From Warburgia ugandensis (Eukaryota > Streptophyta > Magnoliopsida > Canellales > Canellaceae), in contig CP141132.1 in NCBI GenBank assembly GCA_035236585.1, forward strand, positions 59,431,880 to 59,495,879: a stretch of DNA of 64,000 nt, read 5' to 3'. The notes under the pieces were generated by a model. That model searched no databases, had not been told where the DNA came from, and saw nothing but the letters and a program-made list of their open reading frames with translations. Below are positions 39,036 to 50,200 of this stretch, one piece after another (position 1 is the first letter of the stretch; every line of letters starts with the position of its first letter). Position numbers and translations under genes: made by a program.

Positions 39036-39609
39036 CTATTGATGCTTCTCTGGATTCTTTGAATAAACTAGGATGTCTTCCTCAAATACAATGACAAATT
39101 TATAGAATAATTTTTTAAGCATCCTATTCATGAGATCGATAAATACAACTAGAGCATTGGTCAAACCAAATGACATTACCCTGAATTCGTAATGTCCATA
39201 TATAGTCCTAACTATTGTCTTCAAGATATCTTCTTCCTTGGTCCTCAATTGATGGTACTCAAACCTCAAGTTCACTTGGGAAAGACTTTAGCTTAGAGGA
39301 TACATATTCTTTATTATGACTCTATTAAGCATCTAGTAGTCATTGCAAAGTATCATTGACCTTCTTCTTGACAAAAAGGATTGGTGCTCCCAATGAAACA
39401 CTTGGTCAATGAATACTTTATCTAAAAGTTCCTGCAATTGACTTTAATTCTTTAAGTTTTGTCAGAGTCATTACATATACTGTCATCGAGATAGGAATTG
39501 TGCTAGGTATCAACTTAATGGTGAAGTTTATCTCTCTCTTGGGTGGTAATTCTAATAGTTCCTCGGTAAGCACTTTTAGAAATTCCTGAACCATAGCCAT
39601 CTCCTCCAA
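39036..39609 (-). pseudogene. G element reverse transcriptase relic
   Basis: Reverse transcriptase would copy element RNA into DNA. The 39,418-39,609 part has ELLELPPKREINFTIKLIP, the usual lead-in. The 39,036-39,275 part has YGHYEFRVMSFGLTNALVVF and MNRMLKKLFYKFVIVFEEDI. The catalytic YxDD-box position, normally F-I-D-D in gypsy, reads F-E-E-D, so one catalytic Asp is replaced by Glu. Stops lie between the two parts. It is non-functional. Confidence 0.8.
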
Positions 39610-39789
39610 CTTAGGTTTTTTAACCTACACTACCTCAACTTTAGCTAGAAAGGTTTGACATCCCTTAGCAATGTGTATAGCCACCTTCATAACAAAAATG
39701 ACACTTGCTCTTATGAAGTCTTGTCTTTCTTGGAAAGAAATTGTTACTTCTCTTGGAATATCACAAGTTACCTTTCTTGTGGCAATCTA

Positions 39790-40270
39790 GTATAGCTCAA
39801 TTTAATGCCAACCAATCTATCCCTAGAATGACATGAAAATATGTCATCTTCAGGAGAATTAGATCAGCATCCATTCGTCTTCCATCAACTATGATTCGCA
39901 TACCTTAAAGGTATTTTTTGTGAACACATACACTCACTCAATGGAGTTTTCACCTCTAAATAGAACCCTATATTCTAGATTGGACTATTCACACAGAAAG
40001 CAAAATCATAGGCTATAAAAGATTTTGTACAGTTAGTACTAAAGAGAACTTTGGTATGTCTATCATGAGTAAAAAGTGTACCTTCCACTACCGCATTTGA
40101 CGCTTGTTCCTACTCTGAGGTAACAACAAACATCTATCCTTGGACCTTAGGGACTGTGTCCTTCTAAGCTTCTCCTTCTAGTTTCTTCTTCAAACATTCT
40201 TTAAATAAATGTCCTACATCACCATAGTTGTAACACCTATTGCCTAGAGCTTGGCAAAGCCTGCCTAGTG
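39790..40270 (-). pseudogene. G element zinc knuckle and protease relic
   Basis: At about 40,200-40,250 the minus strand reads CYNYGDVGHLFKEC, a retroviral-type CCHC knuckle in which the second Cys is Tyr. Downstream, near 39,800-39,850, HVILGIDRLALN corresponds to the D-V-I-L-G-M-D-W-L motif at the end of chromovirus proteases. Frames in between are broken. Confidence 0.6.
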
Positions 40271-40796
40271 GTATCTCCAGCACTGTGGGTATGCTTTGAA
40301 CTCTGGTGCCTTTCTATGGTTACCCAAATTGGTGCTTCCATGGCTATTGAGATTCTAAAGATTGCTTAAGCCTCTTGTCTTTCCCTAAAATCACCCGTGC
40401 TAATTCTCTTTTCCTTCATCTCTTTCTGAGCTAGCTTGTAATCCTTCTCAAAGACAGAAGCCATCTCAACTGTAGTAGCCATGGTAGTGGCCTAAATGCT
40501 GAGAACCTTACCTCAAACCATAGTTCAAACCATCAATGAATTTTTAGTAGCCCTCTCCTCAGTAGTAAAGGTCTTAGGAGTGAATCTCCAAAGTCTAGTA
40601 AATTTGTTCTCATACTAGATCACAGTCATGTCACCTTGCTCTAGACTCTAGAATTCTTCCTCCTTCTATCTTCTAATGAGATAATGAAAGTACTTATTGT
40701 AGAAAATATCCTAATTCTTCCCATGGAATTTCCTCAACCCTCTCAAAGTGAGTTCGCACTATAGTTTGCCACCAGAATGTTGCTTCCTTAATCAGT

Positions 40797-41149
40797 ATGA
40801 AAGTAGCCACAACGCCTTGCTTATTATCAAGGACGTCCATAGCTCTTAAGACTTTTTCTGCTTCAAACATCCTTGTTTTTCCTGTGTCTAACTTGTCTTC
40901 TCCAGATCACGACAGTGCCATTTTCTTAAATCTATCCAACATGTTATCATTCCTACCGATGTTTCCTCCTAGAGCTCCTACCCCATCATTGAGTGCTCCT
41001 ATGGCTGATTTTGTAGGTACTATCCTAGTTGCTACAACAACAGTTGATAGCTTCTCCCATGACATTCCCTTGTCTAGAGTAAAATAGTGGCAGGTGTACC
41101 AATAGGTACTAGAATTTTTGCATGCTTCTTTGGCAGAATTTGTCTTCAA
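40797..41149 (-). pseudogene. G element Gag N-terminal relic
   Basis: Minus-strand frame 40,907-41,149 starts MKTNSAKEACKNSSTYWYT and follows the primer-binding site by about 150 bases, where Gag is expected. The downstream sequence to 40,300 has W-W-Q-x-E and F-Y-N-K-Y-F type patterns of retrotransposon Gag (W/F-rich blocks near 40,680-40,760), interrupted by stops. Confidence 0.5.
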
Positions 41150-41297
41150 AAATAGAGGAATCTAATGTGGGTTTCCTCTTCTACACACACTAGACACCAA
41201 ATGTTCTTCTACTAGCATCGAAATAAAAAATTTCTTATTTTGTTAATTGTTTATGACTTTTCATAAGATAATTGCCTATAATGGCTTAAACCTGAAT

Positions 41298-41310
41298 TGT
41301 GATACCAACT
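41298..41310 (-). other. G element primer-binding site
   Basis: The minus strand reads GTTGGTATCACAA right after the LTR end (GTGGCA at 41,315-41,320, then a few bases). This resembles TGGTATCAGAGC, the sequence complementary to the 3' end of initiator tRNA-Met used by most plant gypsy elements, with mismatches toward its end. Confidence 0.65.
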
Positions 41311-41314
41311 ATAA

Positions 41315-43256
41315 TGCCACAGGTCTTTAAAACACAATTAAAATTTTTTTTATAAAAGTTAAGATTCCTATTTTAGAAATTTCTTTACAAAATCAATCAC
41401 GAATAATAATTATTTTCATAAAGTCATTTTTAAAAGTACTTGAGAGTGATCCATTTCAAAACAAGATTCACGTCCAAGTCCAATTACATAACATTTATTT
41501 AAAAAAAAATTATTTCTAGAGTTTATCATTCATAGCTAACTCATAAATGAAAAGTTTACCAAAAAAATTCCAACACTATGTTCTTTATTACATCAATAAT
41601 CAATAACTAAAACAAGAAAGTAACTTCCAACATCAGATGGTGCCTCACTTTTTTCGCTAGGGTTTTTGTTCTTAAAAGTCCTTAAGTTTCACTACTAGCC
41701 TTTTCGCTAATCTGCAAGTTCTTTGGTAGGTTGAGTATATGAGGATATACTTAGTAGATTAAACTAAAACTCAAAACTCAAAAAGTAGGGCACAACAACA
41801 CATAAGAACTCAATTGATTGAATTCATTTTTCTATTCGAGAAATCACACAACCAAGTTTTTATTAACCATTCATGCAATGCATTATATCACATACTTAGC
41901 ACACACATGTATCTATACATCTCTCTGTCTATAGAGAATAAACATACATATTTGATAATTCAAGTAAAATCGTGATGTATTAGAAATCATTTAAAATAAT
42001 GATAACAAAATAATAATTTGACATACTCTAGTGGCTATAGAGTTTTCTAACTCTCTCTCATTGGCACATCTTCTAATATGGTTATGAGTACTATCAACCA
42101 TAACATAGGTTCATTTATCAAACCATCAATTTAGCTCCCTAAGAGCATAAAAAATGAAAATCATGTGGGATCCAAAATTTTGATCATGAATAGCCCTACT
42201 GAAGTGTGTGCCCACCGGTAACCGAGTGTGGGGGGGCATGTCCAACCGGATCCTCATATGCCCTATAATAGTCATGAAAGGGTGTTGAGAGTAACCTAAC
42301 ACAGTTGAGAAAAATGCCTTCTCTAGGCCAACTAGATACATAGCACCTCTTGTGGTTGAAGGCCAAGTAGCCAACTTGTACTAACCTCCAAACATAGCTT
42401 TCATCAAGCTATTACCCTATGACTACACCCTCATATGTTTTTGCAAAACTCCCCATGCACTTTTCAAAACACAAATTGTGTGAAAGCTCCTTCTCAAGCC
42501 AAATCAAGAGTGCACAACATAAAAAAATCTCAACTCACTTTTGAGCTAAATCAAGTATAAAGCCATTTTCAAAACACCAAAATCATGGCACAACTTTATG
42601 CCAAAGTTGATCATAACTTAGCTTTTGGAATCATCATTTAAAATGTCATATTTTTTAAGCGTTATCATATGTTCAAATTAGTTTGGTTTGGACTTTTCAA
42701 AACTATGTTTCTTAAACTTAAAAAACTTAAAAATCATTCTATCAAACATCTACTATTGGATTTAAAAAAACCATCATTTTCTAAATGGAATAATGCTCAA
42801 CCAAAATCCAATAACTTTGCTTCAAAATCAATATGGATAAACCATGCCAATGTACCTCTTTTAGGACTTAGAAAACATTGATTACTAAGTTGATTTTCTA
42901 ATCAAAACTCACATGCTAGAGCAACTTATGAAAAGGTGTTATAAATAGAACATAATGGGACATGAATCATGCTAGAGAGACATATTAATCCAGGGTCTAA
43001 AATCAATACTTGAAAACATCCAAAACCAGTCATGAAAGACATGACTTAGAATGTCTCTAACATGGTAAGAAATATATGCTATAAAATGTTAAATACCAGC
43101 AAAGAATTATGCTAGAATGACCATAACAAAACAATGAGAATTTGCTAGAAAGAAAAGACATGTTCAAGATGAAAGACATCTAAATTTTAAGGCATGATTA
43201 ATAGGTTACAATTTGTCTCTATTAGAGACTAAAAGCAAGGAAAATCTACAGGAATA

Positions 43257-43293
<37 letters not shown>

Positions 43294-43747
43294 TGAAACA
43301 AAACGTGGTTTAGGATGTCCTAAGATCAGTACAATAGTAGTAAGGATAAGACGTCTAAAAATAATGCATACATGGTAGTAACAGCATGCCCATAAGAAAG
43401 ATTTTAACATGTTAAACAATGGCTAAACTCAAGTAGGATCACCCAGGATAAAAACATCTATAATAGGAAGTGCAATCATGGAACTTAAACATCTGGATTA
43501 GAGATGAAAGGCATATGAAATTAGTGGCTAACAACATGCGAAACATGACAAAAATTCCATCATTCACACCTCGATCATGCATCTATCCCAAATGCATAAA
43601 ATAGTGGATAAAAGATGTGTTTTTCATCTTCCAATAACCATTCAAATCAAATTAGAAACTTTGTAGATTTTTTCCATTACAAGACGTCCCACTTGTTGTT
43701 CTCTCAATGCCTCCAACAATTTTTTCTCTTCTTCCCCCCTGCCGTCC

Positions 43748-43833
<86 letters not shown>

Positions 43834-44332
43834 TGGTAGTTCTCATTGTAATACTAGAAGTCCTACTCCCTTTGGGTTAAAACATATCCTAGCTATGGTA
43901 TGTCTAGATGCAATGTCCTAAGCCAACCAAGAAACTCTACTCCTTGGAGGAGAGATGTGGTTGCTTGTGGACTAAGGCTCCTCTTATGGGTAGGAGACGT
44001 CCTAGCCCAAGTCCAAAACTCTCAGCCTAAAACGTACCCACCATAGGCTGTCCTAAGTGGACCCCAAGTCCAGAGTCAAAGACGCCTCACCTTAGTTGGG
44101 CTTCCATAGTTTATAACTTCCAATCCAAATGGGATTTAGAAAACATTAGTTAGACAATGTCCATGTTTTTTAGGGTTTTGCCTTAGAAAATGTCTTCTCT
44201 AGTTCAAGATGGTGTCACTATCATTATAATTATCCTTTGATCTAGTCATTGATTTCTATATTTTCATACTTCGAAAAGTAAATCTCACTTCCTTTATAAT
44301 TAAAAAGGATCACCAAAAAAAAGGGTTTTACA
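41315..44332 (-). mobile_element. G element 5' LTR (right), minus orientation
   Basis: On the minus strand it opens TGTAAAACCC at 44,332 and closes GTGGCA at 41,315, giving TG...CA ends and a length of about 3.0 kb. The part 42,485-44,332 aligns with the left LTR. It has microsatellites that the left LTR lacks: (AT)n at 43,259-43,286 and (AT)n(AG)n at 43,753-43,828. The many differences between the two LTRs indicate an old insertion. Confidence 0.75.
43753..43828. repeat. Compound (AT)n(AG)n microsatellite
   Basis: An (AT) run at 43,753-43,788 passes into an (AG) run to about 43,828 inside the G 5' LTR. The aligned place in the left LTR (about 36,190-36,215) has only 'tatatttatagacatgg'. Confidence 0.95.
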
Positions 44333-45067
44333 ATGCCATATCCTCAAATGTACTGAACAACTTTTAGAGAGAGAGAGAGAGAGAGTTACATTTTGGAGTA
44401 CCAATGGGTACCATCTCTTCTTGTGCTTGCAGGTTCAACTCACATCATTTTTTGAACGTTCTATTCTGTTCATCATATTTACAGCCCCTAAAGATGGGGT
44501 GTTATAAAAAAAGTCTCATCTTTGCAACTTGCAAGGCAACTTCTTATGGTTAAAAATAGATGATGAAATAAAAAAATCTTTCATGTTTAAACATCGTCCA
44601 TTTCTAAACTACAAAATGTTCAAGGGGGAAACTCTTAGAGGTTACTAAAAGATGAGTAGATTCTAGCACATAGAAAGACCCAACCAGATGACATCGTCTT
44701 CTTTTTTATGCTTCAAATGTAAAAAATGAAGTACCTATATCCGAGATTTTGTGTCTAGGCCATTTGAGATGACATGAATCCGATGAATGGTTTGGTCGTG
44801 GAAAATAAATGCAAAAAGTTGATTTGCCCTCAACCTTTTTGGTCCGGTTGCTTTATATGAGAGAGGGAGAATACGAAAACTAAGATGGAGACAACCTTAT
44901 AATATGACAGAATTTTCATACACGAGAAGATTTTGAAAGGCCAAAAGACCCAGTCTCGTAATACCATGACCAAGCACAGAGTCCGTTTATAGCAGTTGGT
45001 GATTCAGTCTTATGGCCATTAATCTAAAGGAATCTAGAGTGGTGGCAGTACGGGAGATGGTAAAGAT
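44333..45067. other. Region downstream of PPO, no gene seen
   Basis: This lies between the G LTR end and the PPO stop codon. It should include the PPO 3' UTR (read right to left), but I found no minus-strand AATAAA. A short (AG)9 run sits at 44,367-44,384, and 44,487-44,508 reads on the minus strand like an LTR start (TATAACACCCCATC). Otherwise nothing can be supported. Confidence 0.5.
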
Positions 45068-46880
45068 CTAAGAGTCGAACTCTATCTTGATGCCTCCAAT
45101 GGTTATTACATCTCCACGGACTCTTGGAACCAAGGTAACCTCCACATCATCGTCTGCATCAGCTTCAAGATCCTCCAGCAACTCCGTTATTCCTAACCTG
45201 AAGGACGTCTTCAGCTTCTTCATATTCTTCGTCTGGTGTTTGTGAGGCACGTTTACAAAGCTCCCCGCAAATTCGGTTGAATCAGGACGGCCCTCGTCCC
45301 CGTCGTCCACATTAATGAAAACATCGAATTTTGCGGGAACATCCTTGTGCACCTCTATATTTTCAATGACCAACACCTCTTCCTCTTGGTCCTTCTCCTT
45401 CTTGCTTCGGGACTTCTTTGGCCTTTTTACTGTAGTTTTAACGACGGAGTTCAGAACCCGTGGGAACTCAGCTCTTCCAGCTTTCACTCCTTTTCCTTTC
45501 TTTTCCATCTTTTGGGTCTTTCCGGTTGAAGATAAGGCGGCAACCTTGGTTCTTAAAGGAGTTGGTCGCGCATAGAGCCATGAAGGATCAACCTCTTGGT
45601 ACGTTTACCTTAGATTGCTCTGTTTGAGGCAATCCCTAACCTTGACTCTAACCAGCTGCGCATTCTCATCATAAAATACAAATGCTGCGTTTAACCAATC
45701 GTTGTCAGTGTAGTCCCTGCGCCTTCCTCCCAACCCTTTCCAGATGGTCCACATGCGATCAACATTGCCATGATGCGCGTAGATCTCGTCCGGCAGAGTA
45801 AAAGTTGCCCATATCTTCAATGTTGGGCTGGGTCCGGTCTCCAGTCCAAATGTGCACCGGTCCATGTGGCACATTCTCAAAGTTACCGGCACCAGGATCT
45901 GGTGCATCACCCGCCCGGTATGGTGCTCCTAAGAAGAGCTGGGGTGTTCTCCCCCCAGAAACCATTGCGCGATACATGATGGAGAGGTTACTTGCAATCC
46001 GCTGCTCGACAGTGTCTGTGGGATCAGTGAGGTTATAGTCAAGATTCATCACCACTGGAGGTTGATGATTGGCGTCACGAAGATTGTCATAGAGGGGAGA
46101 CGATGGGTTGGCATATATGGTTGGCATTTGCATGCCATCAGGATGATCCCAGTTCCAGAAGGGTATAGCGAAGGCGGGATCACCAATGAGTTTGCCAAGG
46201 ATCTTCTCAAAGAAATAGAGGTACCAGCGATGAAAGGGGAAGAACAGCCATGAGTTGTGCACTTGTAGTTCCAAGTTTGGAAAGCCGACTTGGTCATATG
46301 AGCCATCACAATAAGCACAGTGAACCCAGGCCTGTTGTATAAAACTCCGAGGATCATCCTCAGGAAGGGCCTTCATTCGGGCTATGGCCTCATTAAATTT
46401 GGCAATATATTCGTCAGCCAGCAGGTGAGCGGCTGGTCTCACTCGCAAGGGCGAACTGGGGCTCGGGAACCTGAAGTCGACAATTGTCGACGTGGAAGGA
46501 GGGCAGCAGTTACTTGTGGTTGTCTCTGCAGGACCACACTTGGATAGGTCAGGAGGCGCAATTGGAGCTCCCATTGCCTTGCGCTGGTCAAACCCGAATC
46601 TAGCAGCAGTGGAGAGCCCTCCTATGCCGAGAAGGACATTTCGCCTATCGATTCTTCTTGAAACAGATCCTCCACTGTTATCAGAACTTGATGTCCTCCC
46701 TTCTTTTCGCGTCTCTTCTCTATCTTTAGAGTTGCAAGACACTGTTCCAAGAGAAGAACTTCTCTTGGTGGTAAATGGAGCTCCCCTTCTTGGCTGATAC
46801 AAGGAACAAGGAAAGGAGTAAGAACAGGAGGAGAAAGTGGGGAGGTTGCAAGCCGAAGTGGTGTTAAGGAAAGAAGCCAT
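45068..46880 (-). pseudogene. PPO: Polyphenol oxidase (catechol oxidase), chloroplastic, with frameshift and internal stop
   Basis: PPO oxidises o-diphenols to o-quinones in the thylakoid lumen using two copper ions. The ATG at 46,878-46,880 sits in a good context (GCCATGG). An upstream in-frame TTG is not used. The first 366 residues are intact: Ser/Thr-rich transit peptide (1 to about 75), twin-arginine lumen signal RRNVLLGIGGL (79-89), CuA ligands His188 (HCAYC, with thioether Cys191), His208 and His217 (FHRWY), and CuB ligands His339 and His343 (HGPVH). At about 45,782, one base stands where the family has about three codons, shifting the frame just before the third CuB His ([10 protein letters not shown]). 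Frame two has the DWL domain ([10 protein letters not shown]). At 45,605-45,607 TAA replaces the usual Tyr of Y-x-Y-Q-[DE]-V-D. The same frame then continues through the KFDV domain (AKFDVFINVDD) to GGIKIEFDS and a stop. About 604 codons in all, the usual length, without introns. As written, translation ends after 373 residues. Confidence 0.92.
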
Positions 46881-46917
46881 GGCCTTGGTTGTGGATGCTA
46901 GGTAAGACAAGTTAGGG

Positions 46918-46929
46918 TGTATTTATAAC
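46918..46929 (-). promoter_or_regulatory. TATA box of PPO
   Basis: The minus strand reads GGTTATAAATAC, a good TATA-box match, about 40 bases upstream of the PPO ATG. Start of transcription about 30 bases downstream would leave a 5' UTR of only about 10 bases. That is very short, so the true promoter may lie elsewhere. Confidence 0.5.
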
Positions 46930-48149
46930 CTGTTTATCGAACTTGACCTTTCCCCTTTATCGATAAAATAAGAGGCATAAGAAGGAAACGTTGAGGATAT
47001 GGAAGGGAGTTTAGACTAGTTCAAATGAAATTGGTAGGACGAGGAAAGTGACTTTCCTAATGGTCATTAAATTTCTACCTCACAAAAATGTCTAGGAAAT
47101 CGCGTTGGGCTTCCTAGTCTTTGTTTACAATGCCAAGTTGGATCCAGAACCGATTCGCTGGTACTAAACTGACCGTACAACTTCTAAGTTCGAATCTGAT
47201 CTTACCTGGTAAGGCACCACTTAACGAGGATTATGCATCGTTTCTTTCTATTGGGTGCCTGGCTTATCATTTCTCACCTTCTAAATGTAAATATAAACAT
47301 TTAGCTCCTAAATATGTGCTACTTTACAGCTATAATATCTTTCTCAAGCAATGTGCATCTGGTCCTCATTTATAACAGCTAGTTTCTTCCGTAAATACGA
47401 GTAAATTAATTCTAGTAACACTTCAACCTTTGTCTATCGTTCATTTTTTGAAGAATATTGAAATCTTTTTTATATTCTTAGTTAGAATTAGCTTATATTA
47501 TATAATGTGCTGAGTCAACTTCTCTTTTTGCCTTTTCCATTTCTTTTTCCTCTGAGTTTACTTTGTTTGGCAATGGAACCTATATCCATTGTTTTCTATT
47601 GATAACTGCCATATCTCGTGCTGTAAAATCTTAGAATAGGGATAAAATTATGAAAGTAAAACGCTATTCAGGAAAGTTACAGTGACGAACACTTTTTGGG
47701 GTCCACGAGCTCCATGTTAGCTTTTTGAATCCGTTCGATAGCCACTGATGATGTCCTGATCGATGATCCTAGGCATAAGGCCTTGATTCCACAAAACGTT
47801 GGTTACGGTTCTGCCAGCAAAGTGCTGAGCCACTGATATTTTTTCTTTTTCTTTCGCAATATATCTCGTAGACGGGATACGTGTTTGTCATGACAAGAAA
47901 CCCATGTAGATCATCACTTGACAAGTTTAACGGTGGGAATCAACATAATGGTTTGTCCACACTTCGGCAAAAAATTTCCCCTGATTGATACAATCCATGA
48001 AAAACCTTTTCAATAGATAACAATCCTTGAAAGCACTATCCAATAATAACAATAATAATGGAAAAATGATATATACAGCCCTTTTCTCATGAGCCACCAC
48101 TTTTTGTAGACAGGGGGTGGGGGGGCGCCGGGGAACAAAAAAATAAAGT

Positions 48150-48184
<35 letters not shown>

Positions 48185-48790
48185 GGAACTTGATATTCTT
48201 GCCCTCTTGATTTCACCATAGTCCTGCTCCTCTTGGTCTTTTATAAAGGATTAAAACGTAGTATGACTCCTTTCATGCTTTTGAGCATAGACTCCTACCC
48301 AAACTATAATGAAGATGATGATGATGATGTTCGAAACAGCCCATATATGTCTGTTATGTAATCTTATCTTTGCACTTGGCGTGCACAGTTTATCCCCGTC
48401 CTTGTATATTTCATGCATTGAACTAGTCTGGTGTATGTCAACTCCAACAATGCATCAACTCAGTTTTTTTTTTTGTTATTGCAAATTTGCTTCTCCTTTG
48501 CACGTTGAACTTTCAACTCTCGCAGGCTGTCTCTCTTATCTGAAATCTACATGCTATCTTTTGAGATTAGCATTTATCAACATATTCAACTCTACTTTAT
48601 GCTGATCATCGCGTATTTAAGCTACTAGAAGAGTAGAAAACCACTTGTCCACTTCCGTCGCCGGCTCTGTTGGGAATTCCATCTTATTTAGCTTAGTCTC
48701 TTCTTAATTATCTCCTTTCAAGGTTCAACTCTCAATTTTTTTAAAATTACCATGGTTTTAGCGTTACATAGAAGAAAGATTCTTATGTCA
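46930..48790. other. PPO upstream region, no gene seen
   Basis: This is sequence 5' of PPO on its strand. It holds short open frames with no recognised family (for example 47,121-47,375 on + and 48,309-48,605 on +), a poly-G patch ggggtgggggggcgccgggg at 48,113-48,132, and a (TAA)n microsatellite. It looks like ordinary intergenic DNA without the retrotransposon landmarks seen elsewhere. Confidence 0.5.
48150..48184. repeat. (TAA)n microsatellite
   Basis: There are about 11 uninterrupted ATA/TAA repeats. The Tyr-run frame on the minus strand (48,010-48,219) comes from this. Confidence 0.9.
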
Positions 48791-48799
48791 TGACAATTT

Positions 48800-50200
48800 T
48801 AAATGAACATCTTTAGCATATGAATAGGGTTGTGAGTATTTCATCTATTCTTATTAGCTTGCTAAAGTTATTAAGGCTTAATAGATGAGTATTCTCTTAG
48901 ATAAACTTAGGAATTGACCTTTTTTTGAATTTTATGGGTAAATTCACTACAAACCCTTACTAGGCCCAACACGTCCACTAAGGGTAACCTTGGGGTTCAA
49001 GGGCTTGTTGCATAAGCTAAATGCAACTGTGAGTACCCACTAAAATGGCAATATTTCAATAAAATGGTTTTCACATTCTTTGCTTAGAAGTAGCAAAATG
49101 CTGGTTGGGGTGTGTATTAGGTACTTAATTTTGTGCCCAAAACCGTAAATTTTGTATTGGTTCAGTGCATGAGATTGATCACTTTTACACTCATATGATC
49201 AATTTTGCACTAAACTGATTAATGTCCATCTACCCATAATCTAGTGTATTTTCAAGGTTAGATCATCATCCAAAGGAAACTATGTGTAAAATCATTGGTA
49301 AAACAATACTAATTAGGATTTTTCTATGCTTTATAGGTTGTATCTTAAGATCCAAAACTAGAAATAAATATAAATGGATAGCTTAGATCAATCTAATTTT
49401 GATGAACTAGATTAATTGAAGAAGTAAAAGTCCAAGTCTTTGGGGATCAATTCATCTATTCCACCACCAAACTCATGCAAGCGTAGATCACTCACACTAT
49501 GGTGTAAAACTGAAAGATCATAAATGGGAACCACCAACCCTTCATTCTTTCACACATCAAGGGCCTACAAGGTTGTGGATGTATATGTATAGCATATGAA
49601 TGATAAGGGAGCACATGGGATATCATGTGATGGTGAAAGTTTACACTAGATGGATGAAGGGTGGAGATCTTAAGGATGATAGCTCTATATTGTTGCCATG
49701 TGTAACAAGGAGAATTGATAATTAGAAGCAAGCTTGTAGCTTGACTTTTTGCAAACAAGCAGGAGTTATTAATACTATGAAGAGAAAGCACTTGTAACAA
49801 TTCCACTTTCAACAAAATATGGTGACTGAAGGAGAGAGTTAATGGTAGGTGAATGGGGGGCTCAAGGAGATAGGGAATAGCTACTAACATTAGCTACTCA
49901 CTCTATATAAATAGGAGCAAGGAAGAAAAAAATAGGAAGGAAGTAGAGAGGAGCATGTAGAGAGGAGCATGGAGAGGAGGAGGAAGAAGAAGAGGTGGAG
50001 TTAGAGGGATCTTAATTCACTAGTGTAATGAGCATTTTACTTCACTATTTTTCTTGTATTTTTATGTAATTTCTCATTTGTAAGAGCTTGAAATAAAAAA
50101 AGAAAGTTTTTATTGAAAATCACTCTCTTTCATTTGTTTTGAAGTTTCAACCATAGCGTAACAAGGAAGTGTTACTACTTTGTTTCACCTATTGCTACTT
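48800..50200 (+). mobile_element. E-type gypsy 3' end with LTR, relic
   Basis: Bases 48,820-49,100 parallel the non-coding tail of E2 (8,920-9,243). At 49,070-49,100 'agtagcaaaatgctggttgggg' matches 'actagcaaaatctaagtctagggg' of E2 just before its LTR. A TG follows at 49,101. The 'tttggggatcaattcatctattcc' block at 49,440 resembles the E2 LTR ends. A TATA box (tatataaat, 49,904-49,912) followed by aataaa at 50,092-50,097 looks like an LTR promoter and polyadenylation pair. No coding sequence is seen. Confidence 0.5.

Larger units (their letters stand above)
36752..41314 (-). mobile_element. G element internal region (Ty3/gypsy gag-pol relic)
   Basis: Minus-strand order from right to left: primer-binding site (41,298-41,310), Gag (about 41,150-40,200), CCHC-like knuckle (about 40,240), protease (about 40,100-39,800), reverse transcriptase (39,609-39,036), RNase H (about 38,800-38,400), integrase (about 38,000-37,250) and an integrase C-terminal segment (37,223-37,020). 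This is the PR-RT-RH-IN order of Ty3/gypsy. All domains carry stops or shifts. The element could only have moved long ago or with help. Confidence 0.8.

Noticed and set aside
44487..44508. A further LTR start (TATAACACCCCATC on the minus strand) next to the PPO 3' side
   Set aside because: It lacks TG, a partner end and similarity to the G LTR start. It was kept only as a remark in the spacer entry.
45068..45508. Separate gene for a Lys-rich protein on the minus strand
   Set aside because: It is the in-frame C-terminal KFDV domain of PPO, cut off only by the internal stop at 45,605.
45595..45615. Possible intron at the PPO internal stop, as AAGGTAAAC resembles a splice donor
   Set aside because: The sequence right after the stop is coding in the same frame (TYQEVDPSW), so there is no room for an intron. 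A point change of a Tyr codon explains it better.
45770..46797. Plus-strand frames of 60-100 codons opposite PPO
   Set aside because: They are antisense shadows of the PPO coding sequence with no family resemblance.
47121..47375. 84-codon plus-strand frame
   Set aside because: No recognisable domain, conserved neighbour or good start context. It is likely a chance frame.
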